DNA of 64,000 nucleotides from Cunninghamella blakesleeana (lineage: Eukaryota > Mucoromycota > Mucoromycetes > Mucorales > Cunninghamellaceae). A program made the position numbers and the translations under genes. The DNA is taken from the NCBI GenBank assembly GCA_017871115.1, contig JAFCIZ010000001.1, positions 7,314,001-7,378,000 on the forward strand, in the 5' to 3' direction. Shown here in pieces: positions 24,701-36,299 of this stretch (within the stretch, counting starts at the first letter, position 1; each line of letters begins with the position of its first letter). The notes beneath the pieces were generated by a model. That model was not told the origin of the DNA. It saw only the letters and a list, made by a program, of their open reading frames with translations, and ran no database searches.

Positions 24701-27311
24701 TTAAGATCTTGATTGTATTGATTTTAATAGTTTTCTATGACGATTAATTGCTTTCTTTAACATATTTTTGCATTTGCTACGAATCAATTCTAGTTCAGTT
24801 GGATCGATTCTAGTTGATATGTTCATAGAATAATCTGTTAAATCCTTTCCAAATCCAATTGAGACAATCGAATCTTTTGATGATTGCAATAAATCTTTAA
24901 GTATGTCATCATTGATTTTATTACGTGTTTCGGTACTTATGTCAACTGTTGGATTTTCTTCAGGTATTTGAAAATACGTTTTAGTTTCATTTTTTATCTG
25001 CTGCAAGATTTGTTGATTATCTACTACAAGACTTTTTTTTGAAAGGTAAAATAAATAAATAAATAAATATTATAATGCTTAGTATTGTAAGTTATGAATG
25101 CATATTTTGATAAAGTCAATAAGCTTTACCTTGAGATTCCCCTTTTATGTATATTTTTTGCCTTTAAAACTGATTCAATGGTCGAATGACATAATAATCT
25201 ATATACAAAAACAGGCTTCTTTTGACCGTATCGGTATATTCTACCAATACTTTGTTCATCATAAGATGGATTCCAGTCTAAGTCAACAAGTATCATCCGA
25301 TTTGCACTTGTAATGTTTACGCCAATACCACCAGCCTGTTTGTATAAAAAAAGATTGTGAGATAAAAAATATAGTTATTAGATATATAAATTATTTCATA
25401 ATTATTACTTTCTTTGTTTTGTTTTTCTATTTTTTACCTTGGAAGAAATAAGAAATATATTGTATTTTGGGTCATTATTAAATTTATCAATTATAGGCTG
25501 TCGCGACTAGAAAATGTTTAATATATATATTAGCCCAAGCAATAAATATGATGTTATATATATGTGTGTGTACTTTTATATATGTTTACATTGACTTCCA
25601 AGTTGCCATCAAGTCTTAATAAATGATAACCAAAGATAGAGAGTAACCTTTCCAAATAGTCTAATGGTTCAAATATTAATAAAAATATTGTTAGTAATAA
25701 TATAGGTGATTATTGCAAAGTATACATAAATATATAAATAGCTTTCTATAAATATTCAATTACCTAAATATAAAAGACTGTGCGAAACAATGACTAACTT
25801 TTCTTTTTTTGATTTACAAAGATTGCTGATAGCTATTATTATCATAACTTTATGGGAGTACTTCCAGCTTTCAATATCTAAAGATATAAAAGAAAAATAA
25901 AATAAGGCAAATTAATATTGTAATAAATTATAAGCAATACATTTTCTATAAATAAAAATAAAAATAAAATAATAATAATAATATACCTTCTATACCGGAT
26001 AACAAACTTTTAACCTTTTCTAATAAGGTATTACCAAAGGATTTTTCAATTGCATTATATTCATCTTCATAATCATTATCATCATCGTCTGTTTGTGGTA
26101 AATTTTGAACACGCTTAATAAAATTTTTTTGTAATCTATTTTTTAAAATCTAAAAAATATATTAATAAAGTCAAAAGGTAATATTAGGACTCTTTATTTG
26201 TTATGCATATAAGTATATAATATAAAAATATAACATTTATAATTATATATTACTTTTTCAATGATAGATGGATGATTACATATAGACCTTAATATCGCTA
26301 TTGTATCGAAAAGAGATGAGTTTGGTTTAAGCATCTCCATTAATGATATGTATAATTTAAACTGAACTGGTGTTAGAGGGCAATGAATATAATATTCTGA
26401 TTTTCCATACAATTCTGCATCAAGTATCGCTGGACTCTTTCTAAAAATATATCAATAATAATAATAAATAAATAACAAATAAATAACAAATAAATAATAA
26501 ATAGTAGTTAATAACACTAGTAATAATAATAGTAAATAGATTGAAATTGTAATATTATTATATATATGTTTAGTGGTTTTTTTTTTACTTTCATTTAAAT
26601 TAATTACCTTTGAACATAACTTTGTACCATTAATTGTAGTTGAAGTAATCTTTTTCTTGCAAATAGACGCATGCTATTTGATGTATCGGCATAAACATCT
26701 TCAATAGGATCTTTGTATTCTTCTTTAAAATATTCTTGACCACCAAGTAAATCGGGAAACGTAAAATTCACCATACAATAGTATTCATATAAGTTATTTT
26801 GAAGTGGGTACCCAGTCAAACATAGCCGCCTATAAGTTTTCGTTTTGCCTACCATTTGTGTAATATTCGTTGCAGAATTTTTAATTTTATGACCTTCATC
26901 GGCTATAAATAATGATGGATTAAGTAAAATTGACTCATATTGACTAGATTCTTTTTCGTTCGATAAAAGACTTCTATATTGATCGTACCCCATTAAGCAT
27001 ATGCCCCCATGGTTGTACCAATTCTTTAGAAAATTCAATTTTTTTCCATGATTCACGTGAAGTATTGCTAATAAATAAAATAAATTAAAATGACAATCAT
27101 AGTTTTGATTAATATTTTTCATATGTCTATTTTCTTTTCTATTATTTCTATTATTATTTTTATTTACTTGTAGCATTATAAATATGATCAATGGCTGATT
27201 TAATGCTTGATGGAACCCAGTAATCAAATTCATTCATCCAGTTTGACAACGTTGTTAATGGTGCTAAAATTAATATCCGTTTATTCTATAAGCAATTATA
27301 TACACACATAC

Positions 27312-27349
<38 letters not shown>

Positions 27350-27486
27350 GCAATTATTGAATCAGCAAGTTTATATATTTGATTTTATTATTATTTTACC
27401 AAAAGGTCTGTAGGGATTAGCTTATTTCCTTTTTCTATTTCATAAAATATTGTAGAAACTAAAACTATCACTTGTAACGTTTTCCC

Positions 27487-27535
<49 letters not shown>

Positions 27536-27713
27536 TAATGTAATTTTTTTCCATTTAGTACAATCGTTATCTATCAATAGTTTATGTAATAATAATATAG
27601 ATTTTTGTTGTTACCTAAGCCCATGGAATGTGCAAGCACGCAACCAACTGAATTTTCTATTAATTGTTTCCACATAAACCTAATACCATCGATCTATATA
27701 AATTAATAAATGC

Positions 27714-27757
<44 letters not shown>

Positions 27758-30099
27758 CCGGTGAATATATATATTTATATACTTTTAGTAAATAAAAAGT
27801 TAATTTTTACTTGATGCTTCTTCAAATGTTTTATAAATTGTGGATGAATATAGATAGGATTCTTTGAAGAATATTCTGTATTTATTGGAATTTGAGTATC
27901 GAACATATCAATTTCTACATCATTTTCAATATAAACGCTTTTATTTGCATTATCATATGTAGAATCATTATGATGATTATCTTGACTAGAAGTTATGCTG
28001 CTTTGGGAAGGTTGATTTATATGCTGTTGATCTGATAAACCTTCATTTGAAGTTATTGTTTCTATTAAAATATCGTTAAATTCTATATGATCATTTTTAT
28101 CAGAAGAAGAAGAAGAAGAAGAAGAAGAAGAAGAAGAAGAAGAAGAGGAGGAGGAGGAGGAGGAGGAGGAAGGAGAAGTTTTGAATGGCTGGTTATGGAT
28201 TTGGCTATATGCATCAATGTCAGTAGATAATTTTCTTTTAATTGATTGCTTATTAATTACTGGTGCTTTTTTTAATAAGCTATTGTTATCTGAATTGAAT
28301 GATGACTTTATATTATGACTGGCTTTTTGTACATTTTGTGTTGGTATAGTATCTTTTTGACTTATTATTTTTTTTTCGATTTTTAAAGCTTTATTAACCT
28401 TTTTCTTTAATGTTGATTCTTCCAAATTAATAGGTGATATGGTTGTACTGGCTGTATTGTCATATTTTATATCACCATTTTGCTGTTTAGTTGAAGCTTG
28501 ATTATGAATTAGATTTTTATTGGTTTTATTATTTAAAAGCGATTCTTCTGAATTAATAGATTTATTATTAGGAAAAGGTATATCATTCATTTTTTTAGGG
28601 GCATTGCTATTTTGTGAGTTTGTTGATATTTGATCAATGGTTGAATATTTATTGGTTTTATTATACAATATTGATTCTTCCAAATTTATAGTATTAAAAA
28701 GTGTATTATCAAATAGAACTGGGTCGTTCATTTCATTAGTAATATTTCTACTTTGCTGTATAGATAGGTTTTGATTGTTATCTCGATGTTTATGACATTT
28801 ATTATATAATATTGATTGTTCTAAATTGATATTCCCTGTTGATACTGTATGTTGTGTTGAATTTTCAATGCGATTATGGTTATTATTGATTTCCTCTTCA
28901 TCATGAATAATAATAGGTGATAATTCACTACCCAAATTATTATTATTATAATGTGAGTGAGTAACCCTCTTGGTAGTGTCCCTTTCAGCAATTAGATCAG
29001 AATGTATCTTTTTAATTTGTTTTGATGCGGGTTGATATAATTTAAGTCTTTTAAATTTTTTAGTTTTTACTAATAAATTACGATTTATTGTAAATAAACT
29101 GTCATTATCTTCTTCTTCATCCAAATTGTCGATAATATTTGTAGGATTAAATGAAGTATTGTTTTGGGTATAATGACTATCGTTTTCATTGTTTATACAT
29201 AAGTTATTAAATGATATCTGTTGATTAACTAATGGCTGTTGCATTGGTGTTTTGTAAGGTGTAGATGTGCTATCCACGATATTATTTGTTGTATCATGTC
29301 CATTATTCCTAAATTGATTAAAAGAAGAAGAGTATAAATAAAATTAATACATATAAATATACAACCTTACGCACGCACAAGCACATACGCTAATATATAT
29401 ATTAATGCACTATAGTATAACTTACGGATGAATATTATCTGTGTATTCTGATTTATCTAGCGGAAATATAGGTGAATGAAAATCAAATGATTCTAAATTA
29501 GAATCAGATTTGGTAAATGGTGTTGACGGAACGTCAGAATAAAGCGAAGAAGGAGTTAAAGAATCTGTATTTTTATTTTTAGCATTATCCGATTTAATTT
29601 TTACTGGATTTTTTGGAAAAGAATGAGAAGGCACTATATTATTAGAAAGTTGTAATTCTGAATGCCGAGTAGAAAATGGCTTTAGAAATTTAGAAACATC
29701 TGGGGTACTACTATCATTATTTTCTTTTTGTAATTTATGAATTGAAGTTGAAGGCTCCCAGCTTTTAACCGAAGCTGGAAATTTTCTGGTGGCATCATTG
29801 TCTTGAAGAAGTTTAATTTTGATTTTACTATGTTTTATTTTTTTTGGCGTAAGTGATGTTTGATGAATATGAGGTTTTAAATTATTAGTCGCTTCTTGTG
29901 GTGGTGAAAGGGATGGAAGCGGTGATCTATTATCATTATCGTTATTTATTTTTGAACTGCTGTATGGTGTTTTATCCTTTAATTTATTTAGATTGTTATT
30001 ATTAGATTTATCAAATCGTTGTCGTTTTGATTTAGGAAAGATAAATAAAGGTCTATCTTGTGTAGTTGACTCTTTATTATTTAAAAAGACTTTATCCAT
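24701..30099 (-). CDS. SNF2-family DNA translocase, ARIP4/ATRX-like
   Basis: Swi2/Snf2 ATPase of the Rad54-like branch. Thirteen exons on the minus strand: 29426-30099, 27811-29308, 27615-27693, 27400-27485, 27168-27285, 26608-27067, 26254-26440, 25987-26149, 25764-25877, 25590-25660, 25438-25506, 25130-25335, 24701-25031; 1351 residues. The first 720 residues are disordered, Asn/Ser/Lys-rich, with a run of about 24 Ser and four degenerate NLEESxLxNK repeats. The motor then runs in order: motif I AHSMGLGKTLQVI (about 745), Ia ILAPLTTLSNW, II ADEGHKIKN (DEGH), III LTGYPLQNNLYEYYCMVNF, IV VSHSLLYL, V AGGIGVNITSANRMILVDLD, VI SIGRIYRYGQKKPVFVYRLL. DEGH, LTGYPLQNN and the YRYGQKKP...VVDNQQI end are typical of ARIP4 (RAD54L2) and ATRX, not of Rad54 proper. 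No PHD/ADD domain is visible. Likely roles are chromatin remodelling or repair; that is inferred from the family. It is divergent from the GPI-protein gene. Confidence 0.9.
27489..27534. repeat. (AAT)n microsatellite in a SNF2 intron
   Basis: About fifteen AAT units in the intron between the motif I half-exons of the SNF2 gene. Confidence 0.95.
28103..28173 (-). repeat. Polyserine-coding trinucleotide tract
   Basis: GAA then GAG units on the plus strand (TTC/CTC on the coding register, read as TCT/TCC) encode about two dozen consecutive Ser in the SNF2 N-terminal region. The switch from one codon to the other half-way suggests two expansion events. Confidence 0.9.
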
Positions 30100-30760
30100 A
30101 AAATAGAATTAACACTATGCATAAATTAATATTTTAAAAAAAGTGGGGAAGGAAAAAAAAAGACCTGCATTTTTTTTAAGTAAATTAGAGCCAAAATTTT
30201 AAGTCACGCTATTTTTTTTATTAAAATATCACACCTTAACTACTATTACTATGACAATTGTTGCCCTTTTATATGTCTATTAAAGTTAATTTTAATTGGT
30301 TTTTTACTTTTTCTTTATACTTTTTTTTTATGTATAATAATTTCTGTATAATACCTTTTCACAATTTTTTTTTACGTATGAATGTACGATTACGGTTATT
30401 ATGATCATTATTATTTTCCAAGAGCTCCTATGTACTACATATTATTACCTATTCACTGACTTGGAAGTACTTCTCCTTTTGACTACTGTTGATTAATTAC
30501 TTTAACTTTAAATTACCCATAAGGTTTAGCGCTGCTGAACTTAAAAATGGCCATTCCCTTAAAAGATATGGAGAGTTTCTTGGATAGGTCTTGTGCTCAA
30601 AAAAAAAAGAAACAAGGTGTTTCCTACCAAATAATAAAAAGAAAAAATTCCCTAAAATAGACACCTTATTATTAAAATATAAATCTTTTTTTTTTTTGAT
30701 TGATCAATTTTTTTTCCTTCTTTCTTTTTCATTCTATTTTATTTTTTCGTCACTTCAAAA
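30100..30760. other. Divergent intergenic region, SNF2 and GPI protein
   Basis: About 660 bp. Mostly poly-A/T; a more mixed stretch at about 30515-30600 (containing agcgct) does not match any RNA gene I know. CTTTTT repeats precede the GPI-protein ATG. Confidence 0.55.
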
Positions 30761-31252
30761 ATGAAATATAGTAACACTTTAATTCTTGCAGCTTTATTTT
30801 CTCTTATATCTTATATATCATGCCAGCATACTACTAGTTTAAATTTCTCGGGTGGTGTTCAACCTCACGATGAACCTATTTTTTGCCCTCTATCAGTTTG
30901 CCCAAGCGATAACGTACAAGACCCAAGCTGTCCTTCTGCTTGTCCTAATGCTTGTAAACTTATCCCAGACAAGTGTTGTCCTTCAAAAAAGGTAGCTATT
31001 TGTGCCGATGATAAGACTGATACTCTCCATCCAACAGGTACTGCTACTGCTACTGCTACTGTTACTACTACAAATATCGCTACTGGTACCACTACTCCTA
31101 CCTCTCCTAACACTCCTTCTTCTCAACCCTCGGGAACACAAACCGCAACAGGAAGTAATCCCGCCGCAACTACACCTAGTTTGGCTTCTAATATGAAGCC
31201 TTCAATTTGTTTATCTATTTTATTATTTGCTTTTGTTTATCTTTTAGTTTAA
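30761..31252 (+). CDS. Secreted Cys-rich, Ser/Thr-rich GPI-anchored surface protein
   Basis: Small cell-surface protein, 163 residues in one exon. Residues 1-20 are a signal peptide (hydrophobic LILAALFSLISYIS). The mature N-terminal half has eight cysteines between residues 42 and 81 with spacing C-4-C-9-C-3-C-3-C-6-CC-7-C, ending CKLIPDKCCPSKKVAIC. Residues 85-140 are Thr/Ala/Ser/Pro-rich and probably O-glycosylated. The C-terminus (about 143-163) has a small-residue omega-like site region followed by a hydrophobic tail (ICLSILLFAFVYLLV), the pattern of a GPI-attachment signal. The Cys spacing does not fit CFEM; the CCP near the end is loosely like von Willebrand type C modules. The gene is intronless, unlike nearly all neighbours. 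Function unknown; cell-wall or plasma-membrane location is inferred. Confidence 0.82.
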   Translation: MKYSNTLILAALFSLISYISCQHTTSLNFSGGVQPHDEPIFCPLSVCPSDNVQDPSCPSACPNACKLIPDKCCPSKKVAICADDKTDTLHPTGTATATATVTTTNIATGTTTPTSPNTPSSQPSGTQTATGSNPAATTPSLASNMKPSICLSILLFAFVYLLV

Positions 31253-31531
31253 TTTATCTAACTTATATATAGTTTAATATATAAACATTCTTATAAAATA
31301 AATGACAATTAATTAAAGTAAATGGAAAGAATAATAAATAAAAATGATTTTAAAATTTTATTTTACCTCCGCTATTTTTTTCTTTTTCTTTTCCTTTTTC
31401 TCTCTTTTTTTAGCACTTGCTTTATAAATTCTTATAATATATAGATATATAGATAGATATATAGATATATATTCTACTCATACACTTTTTCTATTTATTT
31501 GAAGAGGTATAAATTTATATAGATTTACCTC

Positions 31532-31649
31532 ATGATTATACAAACGCCAATTTTATTAGTATACTTTGGATTAGTTTTATTATTACCTAATTTAAGTGAT
31601 GCACATCCTTATAAAATAAATAAATCAAAGAGAATAGAGCTGAGGTACG

Positions 31650-31682
<33 letters not shown>

Positions 31683-34667
31683 GTAGTAATAATAATAATA
31701 ACAGTATATTATAGTTAAATACATCATTAACTCATATATACATTATATTTTAATTGCACCTTTAGGGAAAAAACAAAGGTACTGCCAGTTACAAAATAAA
31801 GAGATTGTTTTAACACCAACACCATATATTCTCATCAATAAACTCCTTTTTTTCTTGTAGGAAATGTTTTTTCATGGATGGAATAACTATTTAGATCATG
31901 CTTTTCCTGAAGATGAAGTAAGAAAGATCTCTACATTTATTTTTACTTTTGTTATTTTTATAAGCTTATTAATAACCTTTTCTTATGGCCATACTCTTAT
32001 TTTTATTTTTTCAATATTCAAATAGCTTAAGCCTTTAAGTTGTACAGGTTTAGGTAGTAATAAGCAAAGGTAAAGAAAAAATAAAGTAATATATATATAT
32101 AAATCAACGAAAATCTTATTATTCAATGGTCATTGATATATATATATATATATATATATAGCTATGAAAGTTCCAATGATGTATTAGGTGATTATTCTCT
32201 TACCCTCATAGATACCCTCGATACTTTAGCTGTAGGTTTTTATTTTTATATAATTTTTTTTTTTTTAAAAAAAAAAAGAGATGGATTGTTTGATTTTTAT
32301 GAGTTTATATATCCATATTTCCATTTTATTTTTTATTTTTATTATATATAGATCATTGGAACACAAGAACAATTTGAACACGCTGTAAATCAAGTGTTAA
32401 AATATGTATCTTTTGATAAAAACAATAAAGTACAAGTATTTGAATTAAATATACGGGCATTGGGGGGATTGGTAAGCTTTATAACGTAATTTTAAAGATA
32501 GAAAGAGTGATAAAATAAAAGTAAAAAAATATAAATAAAAAGAAGGGGTATGGGAATGATGAATGTATTAATATTAATAAATGTATACTTTTTAATTATT
32601 TTATTTAGTTGTCAGCACATATCCTTGCAGTTGATCCAACTTTAGGGCACAAAATTGAAAACTATGATGGTGGATTACTGAACCTTGCTGTAGATCTTGC
32701 TCAACGTTTTGTGCCAGCTTTTGATGAGTCAAGAACAGGCATTCCATTTCCCAGAGTAAGATAACAATAATTTAAATATCTAGTATATAATATTAAAACG
32801 TATAAATAGAAATAGAAATAGAAATAGAAACAATTTAAGACACTATTTATTAATTTTTATATTCTTTATGTACTTTTCAATTAGGTGAATCTTCAACACG
32901 GTGTACCAAAGACGGAAACAGTCCAAACATGTACAGCGGGTGCTGGAAGTCTTATTTTAGAGTTTGGAGTGCTAAGTAGATTAACAGGTGATCCATTATA
33001 TGAGGTAATACAAATATTTTTTAAAAATAAATAAATAAATAAAATAGAATAAATAAATGGATAGTTATGAAGATATATATTTTCTGATTTTTCCCTTTTT
33101 ATTTATTTATCAGCGATTAGCAAAAAGAGCGCTGGTCGCATTATGGGAAAGACGGTCTGAACTTGATTTGCTTGGAAATGTAATTGACATTCAAACGGGT
33201 AAATGGATTCATACAGCATCATCCACTGGAGCTGGCATTGATTCCTTTTTTGAATATCTCTTGAAAGCATATGTTCTCTTTGGTGAAAAAGATTATTTGG
33301 AACTATTTGAAGCGTCCTATGAAGCAATATTAAATCATGTTCTTGATAAATCTGGTTATTTATATCGGAATGTACATATGGATTCTGGTTCTTTAATGGC
33401 AACTTGGATAGATAGTCTTAGTGCATTCATGCCTGGTGTACAAGTATTATACGGCGATTTAGAGGCTGCTATAAAAGGTCATTTGGTATTTTATAATCTA
33501 TGGCGTCAATATCATGCTATACCTGAACGATTTGATTTTTATCACAAACAAGCCAGTGTGCTGAATTATCCATTACGTCCTGAATTTATAGAATCTACTT
33601 ATTATTTATATCAAGCAACAAAGGACCCATTTTATCTTCACGTTGGGGAAATGATTTTGGAAGATTTAAACAACCGTACTCGTATACCTTGTGGATTTGC
33701 TAGTCTTCATAATGTCCAAACCGGTAGGTTAGAAGATCGAATGGAAAGTTTCATGTTATCCGAAACTTTAAAGTATCTCTATCTTTTATTTGATTCTGGT
33801 AATATACATATATTCATATTTTTCACATGATGATTTTTCTTGTTCAATTTCTTACTCAATTTTCTTTATATTATATTATATTATTTTATAGATAACCCCA
33901 TGAACACATTGGATTCCAATTTTGTTTTTACAACAGGTAAATGCATATAAATAATATTAATAAAATATTAGCAGAAATATGATAAAATAAATAAGAGTTC
34001 AAGGATAGTCGTATTGATATGCATGTATATATATTATAGAGGGACACATTCTTCCTTTAGCTAATCAATATTTGAAAAGTGTTACAAACCAAAATTCACA
34101 AGGATCATCCACCTCATTACATAGGGTTCAGTGTAAAAAATACAACCCATTTTCTTTTTCTAAATCAAAATTGAACAAAACATCAACCTCAACAGCTGCT
34201 GGTAAATATATGAAACAAGGTAAAACAGTTTTTAGTCGACCACAAGCATTTGATTTATCATCTATTCCATATCTCCCGCTCTTTGATTTTGCGTCCTATC
34301 TTACTGGTTATGAAGAAAAAAATAATAATGGTAACAATGCACCTGCAATACCAGCCTATGACCAAGTTTTATTACATCGTCAAGGAACGTGCTATGCACC
34401 TAAAATGAAAATAAAAACTTTTTCTTTAACATTTGGGCAAGACTATAGACAAGCATATCGAAAAGCATCTCCAAAATTTGTAGAAGTATTAGGTGGCTTC
34501 CTTTATAAATCTCTTTCTGGCCTCAAAATTGAACTTACTGAACTCCCTCGTAACCTAGGCGGTGGCTATAGTGTAACTGCTGGTTAGTGAAAAAAAAAAA
34601 AAGAAAAGAAAAAGAATATTAAAAAAAAAATGTTACTATTGTAATCTACATCTTCCCCTTTTCCTTA

Positions 34668-34714
<47 letters not shown>

Positions 34715-35793
34715 TATTTTATAATACTATTATTACATATTTACACTTAACATTTTATAGATAGATTTAATTATTTTATATATAAATATATTTGTATAAA
34801 AAGGAAGCATTTACTAATATTTTTTATTTTTTTTCTCTATTCTATTTACAATGTTTTATTTTTATTTTATATTATTTTATGTATGTATTCATTTTTTATC
34901 ATTGGTATATATATATTTATATATATTTAAAAAAAGTGGAGCCGGGTTATAAGTAAGTTTATTTTATTATGAACGAATATGAATATAATATATATTAGTA
35001 TTATGACGACAATTAATCAATATATTATTATAATTTTTTAATTAGCTTAGATAAATCTCAGAATATCATTATTCCAATAGACGCTATCAAATCATTTTTA
35101 AAACAAGATCAACTTGAACTATATGAAGGACCACTACCATATCCATGGACAAGTTATATAGGAATGGAATATAAAACACTACAGCAAGATGAGATAGAAG
35201 ATGAGATAGAAGTAAGATTATTGGGTAAAGAGCAATCAAAATCATATACAGCAATAGAATCAGAGTTTGGAGGCAGCTTTTTAAATGATATGGATTACGA
35301 TAGTAATAAAGATAACGAAATGACTTTCTTTCAAACGAAACAAGACGAAAATGAAGAGGAATACCGGGGGATTCATTTTTTAGGTGACGATCGATTATTT
35401 GGATGTGATAAATATAACGCAAAAGATGCTGAAAGGATCAAAGGGAAAATATTAATCACAAGTAGAGGGAAATGCACATTTTATACTAAGGCATGGTGGG
35501 CGGAAAAAGCAGGAGCCAAAGGGGTCCTATTTATCAATAGTGAAGAAAATGCACCAGTATTTAAAGCTATGTCAGCATATAAAGCAGACTCAACACAGCA
35601 TAAAGTGACAATTCCTTCAGCAACCTTATCGAGAGAACATGGTGCACAGTTATTGGATTTTTTAAATTTATATGATACAACAACAATAAAATTTAATAAG
35701 CCAACAAAAGAAACTCCATCGATTTCTTCATCTATATCAGGCGTTAAAATCAATGGTAAATTTGTAAATAACTGGATTGTTTTTAATGCATAA
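31532..35793 (+). CDS. EDEM-type GH47 mannosidase with C-terminal PA domain
   Basis: ER degradation-enhancing alpha-1,2-mannosidase-like protein, acting on misfolded glycoproteins in ERAD. Twelve exons: 31532-31644, 31766-31778, 31861-31917, 32026-32069, 32162-32231, 32352-32471, 32609-32755, 32885-33004, 33114-33798, 33892-33936, 34040-34582, 35051-35793; 899 residues. A signal peptide ([18 protein letters not shown]) leads into the GH47 (alpha/alpha)7 barrel: [122 protein letters not shown]. These match EDEM1 most closely. The last exon adds a protease-associated domain ([32 protein letters not shown]), as in EDEM3. There is no HDEL-like end (finishes WIVFNA). Exon 2 is 13 bp. The 468-bp last intron holds a run of over 30 T; without removing it the protein would stop at 34587 before the PA domain. 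Confidence 0.9.
34672..34713. repeat. AT run followed by a long T homopolymer in the last EDEM intron
   Basis: A short (AT)n array passes into more than 30 consecutive T within the 468-bp intron that separates the GH47 and PA parts. Confidence 0.9.
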
Positions 35794-35875
35794 AAACAAG
35801 AATAATTCTATTCTATTCCATTCTTTATTTTTATATTATTTGGCCTATAAATAAAGAATTATGAATTATTTTATA

Positions 35876-36299
35876 TTATTTATATTTATTTATTTTTCCA
35901 TGCTGATACATCCATAATAATAATTTTGCAGTTGATTCTTCAACGGAAGTACTACGTTTTTCTGATAAAAGCGGTAAAGTTTTATATGATTTTAAACAAG
36001 CTTTCCTACAATTAGTTTTTTTTTGTGTGTTGATCTTTGGATAAAATAAGTTTTTCTTGGTATTTATTTTATATTGACAAATATTTGATTCTAAAGTATA
36101 TAAATCCACTTTTTCATAGCCATATCGACATTTAAATTTAGCAAATTCTAATCGAACTTTAAGCCTTTCCACTAACTAATCAAATGAAATTTATTATTAT
36201 TGTATATATATCACCCACCCACTTTTTCATTTTATTTTATTTTTTTATTTTATTTATTTATTTTACCTCTTCAAGTCTATTTGATTGTAAATTTTCCAT
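35876..36299 (-). CDS. Small Whi5-like (GTB-motif) protein, probable G1/S transcription repressor type
   Basis: Two exons on the minus strand (36267-36299, 35876-36175) give 110 residues. The segment right after the N-terminus, LVERLKVRLEFAKFKCRYGY followed by EKVDLYTLE (about residues 12-40), fits the Whi5/Nrm1 GTB signature: LxxRLxxAxxKxxxGWxxxxLxxLE. In yeasts this motif binds the SBF/MBF transcription factors and represses G1/S genes. The invariant Trp is replaced by Tyr. The rest is basic (KTNCRKACLKSYK) and ends in an apparently helical STAKLLLWMYQ segment. Unlike Whi5 and Nrm1, it has almost no low-complexity flank. The first exon encodes only MENLQSNRLEE. The gene is convergent with EDEM (82 bp between stops) and divergent from the RSPRY1-like gene. 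The family call rests on one short motif, so it is moderate; the ORF itself looks real because frame and splice sites agree. Confidence 0.55.

Noticed and set aside
30515..30600. Mixed-composition stretch upstream of the GPI protein, considered as a small RNA gene
   Set aside because: No box elements, stable hairpin or family resemblance were found by eye.
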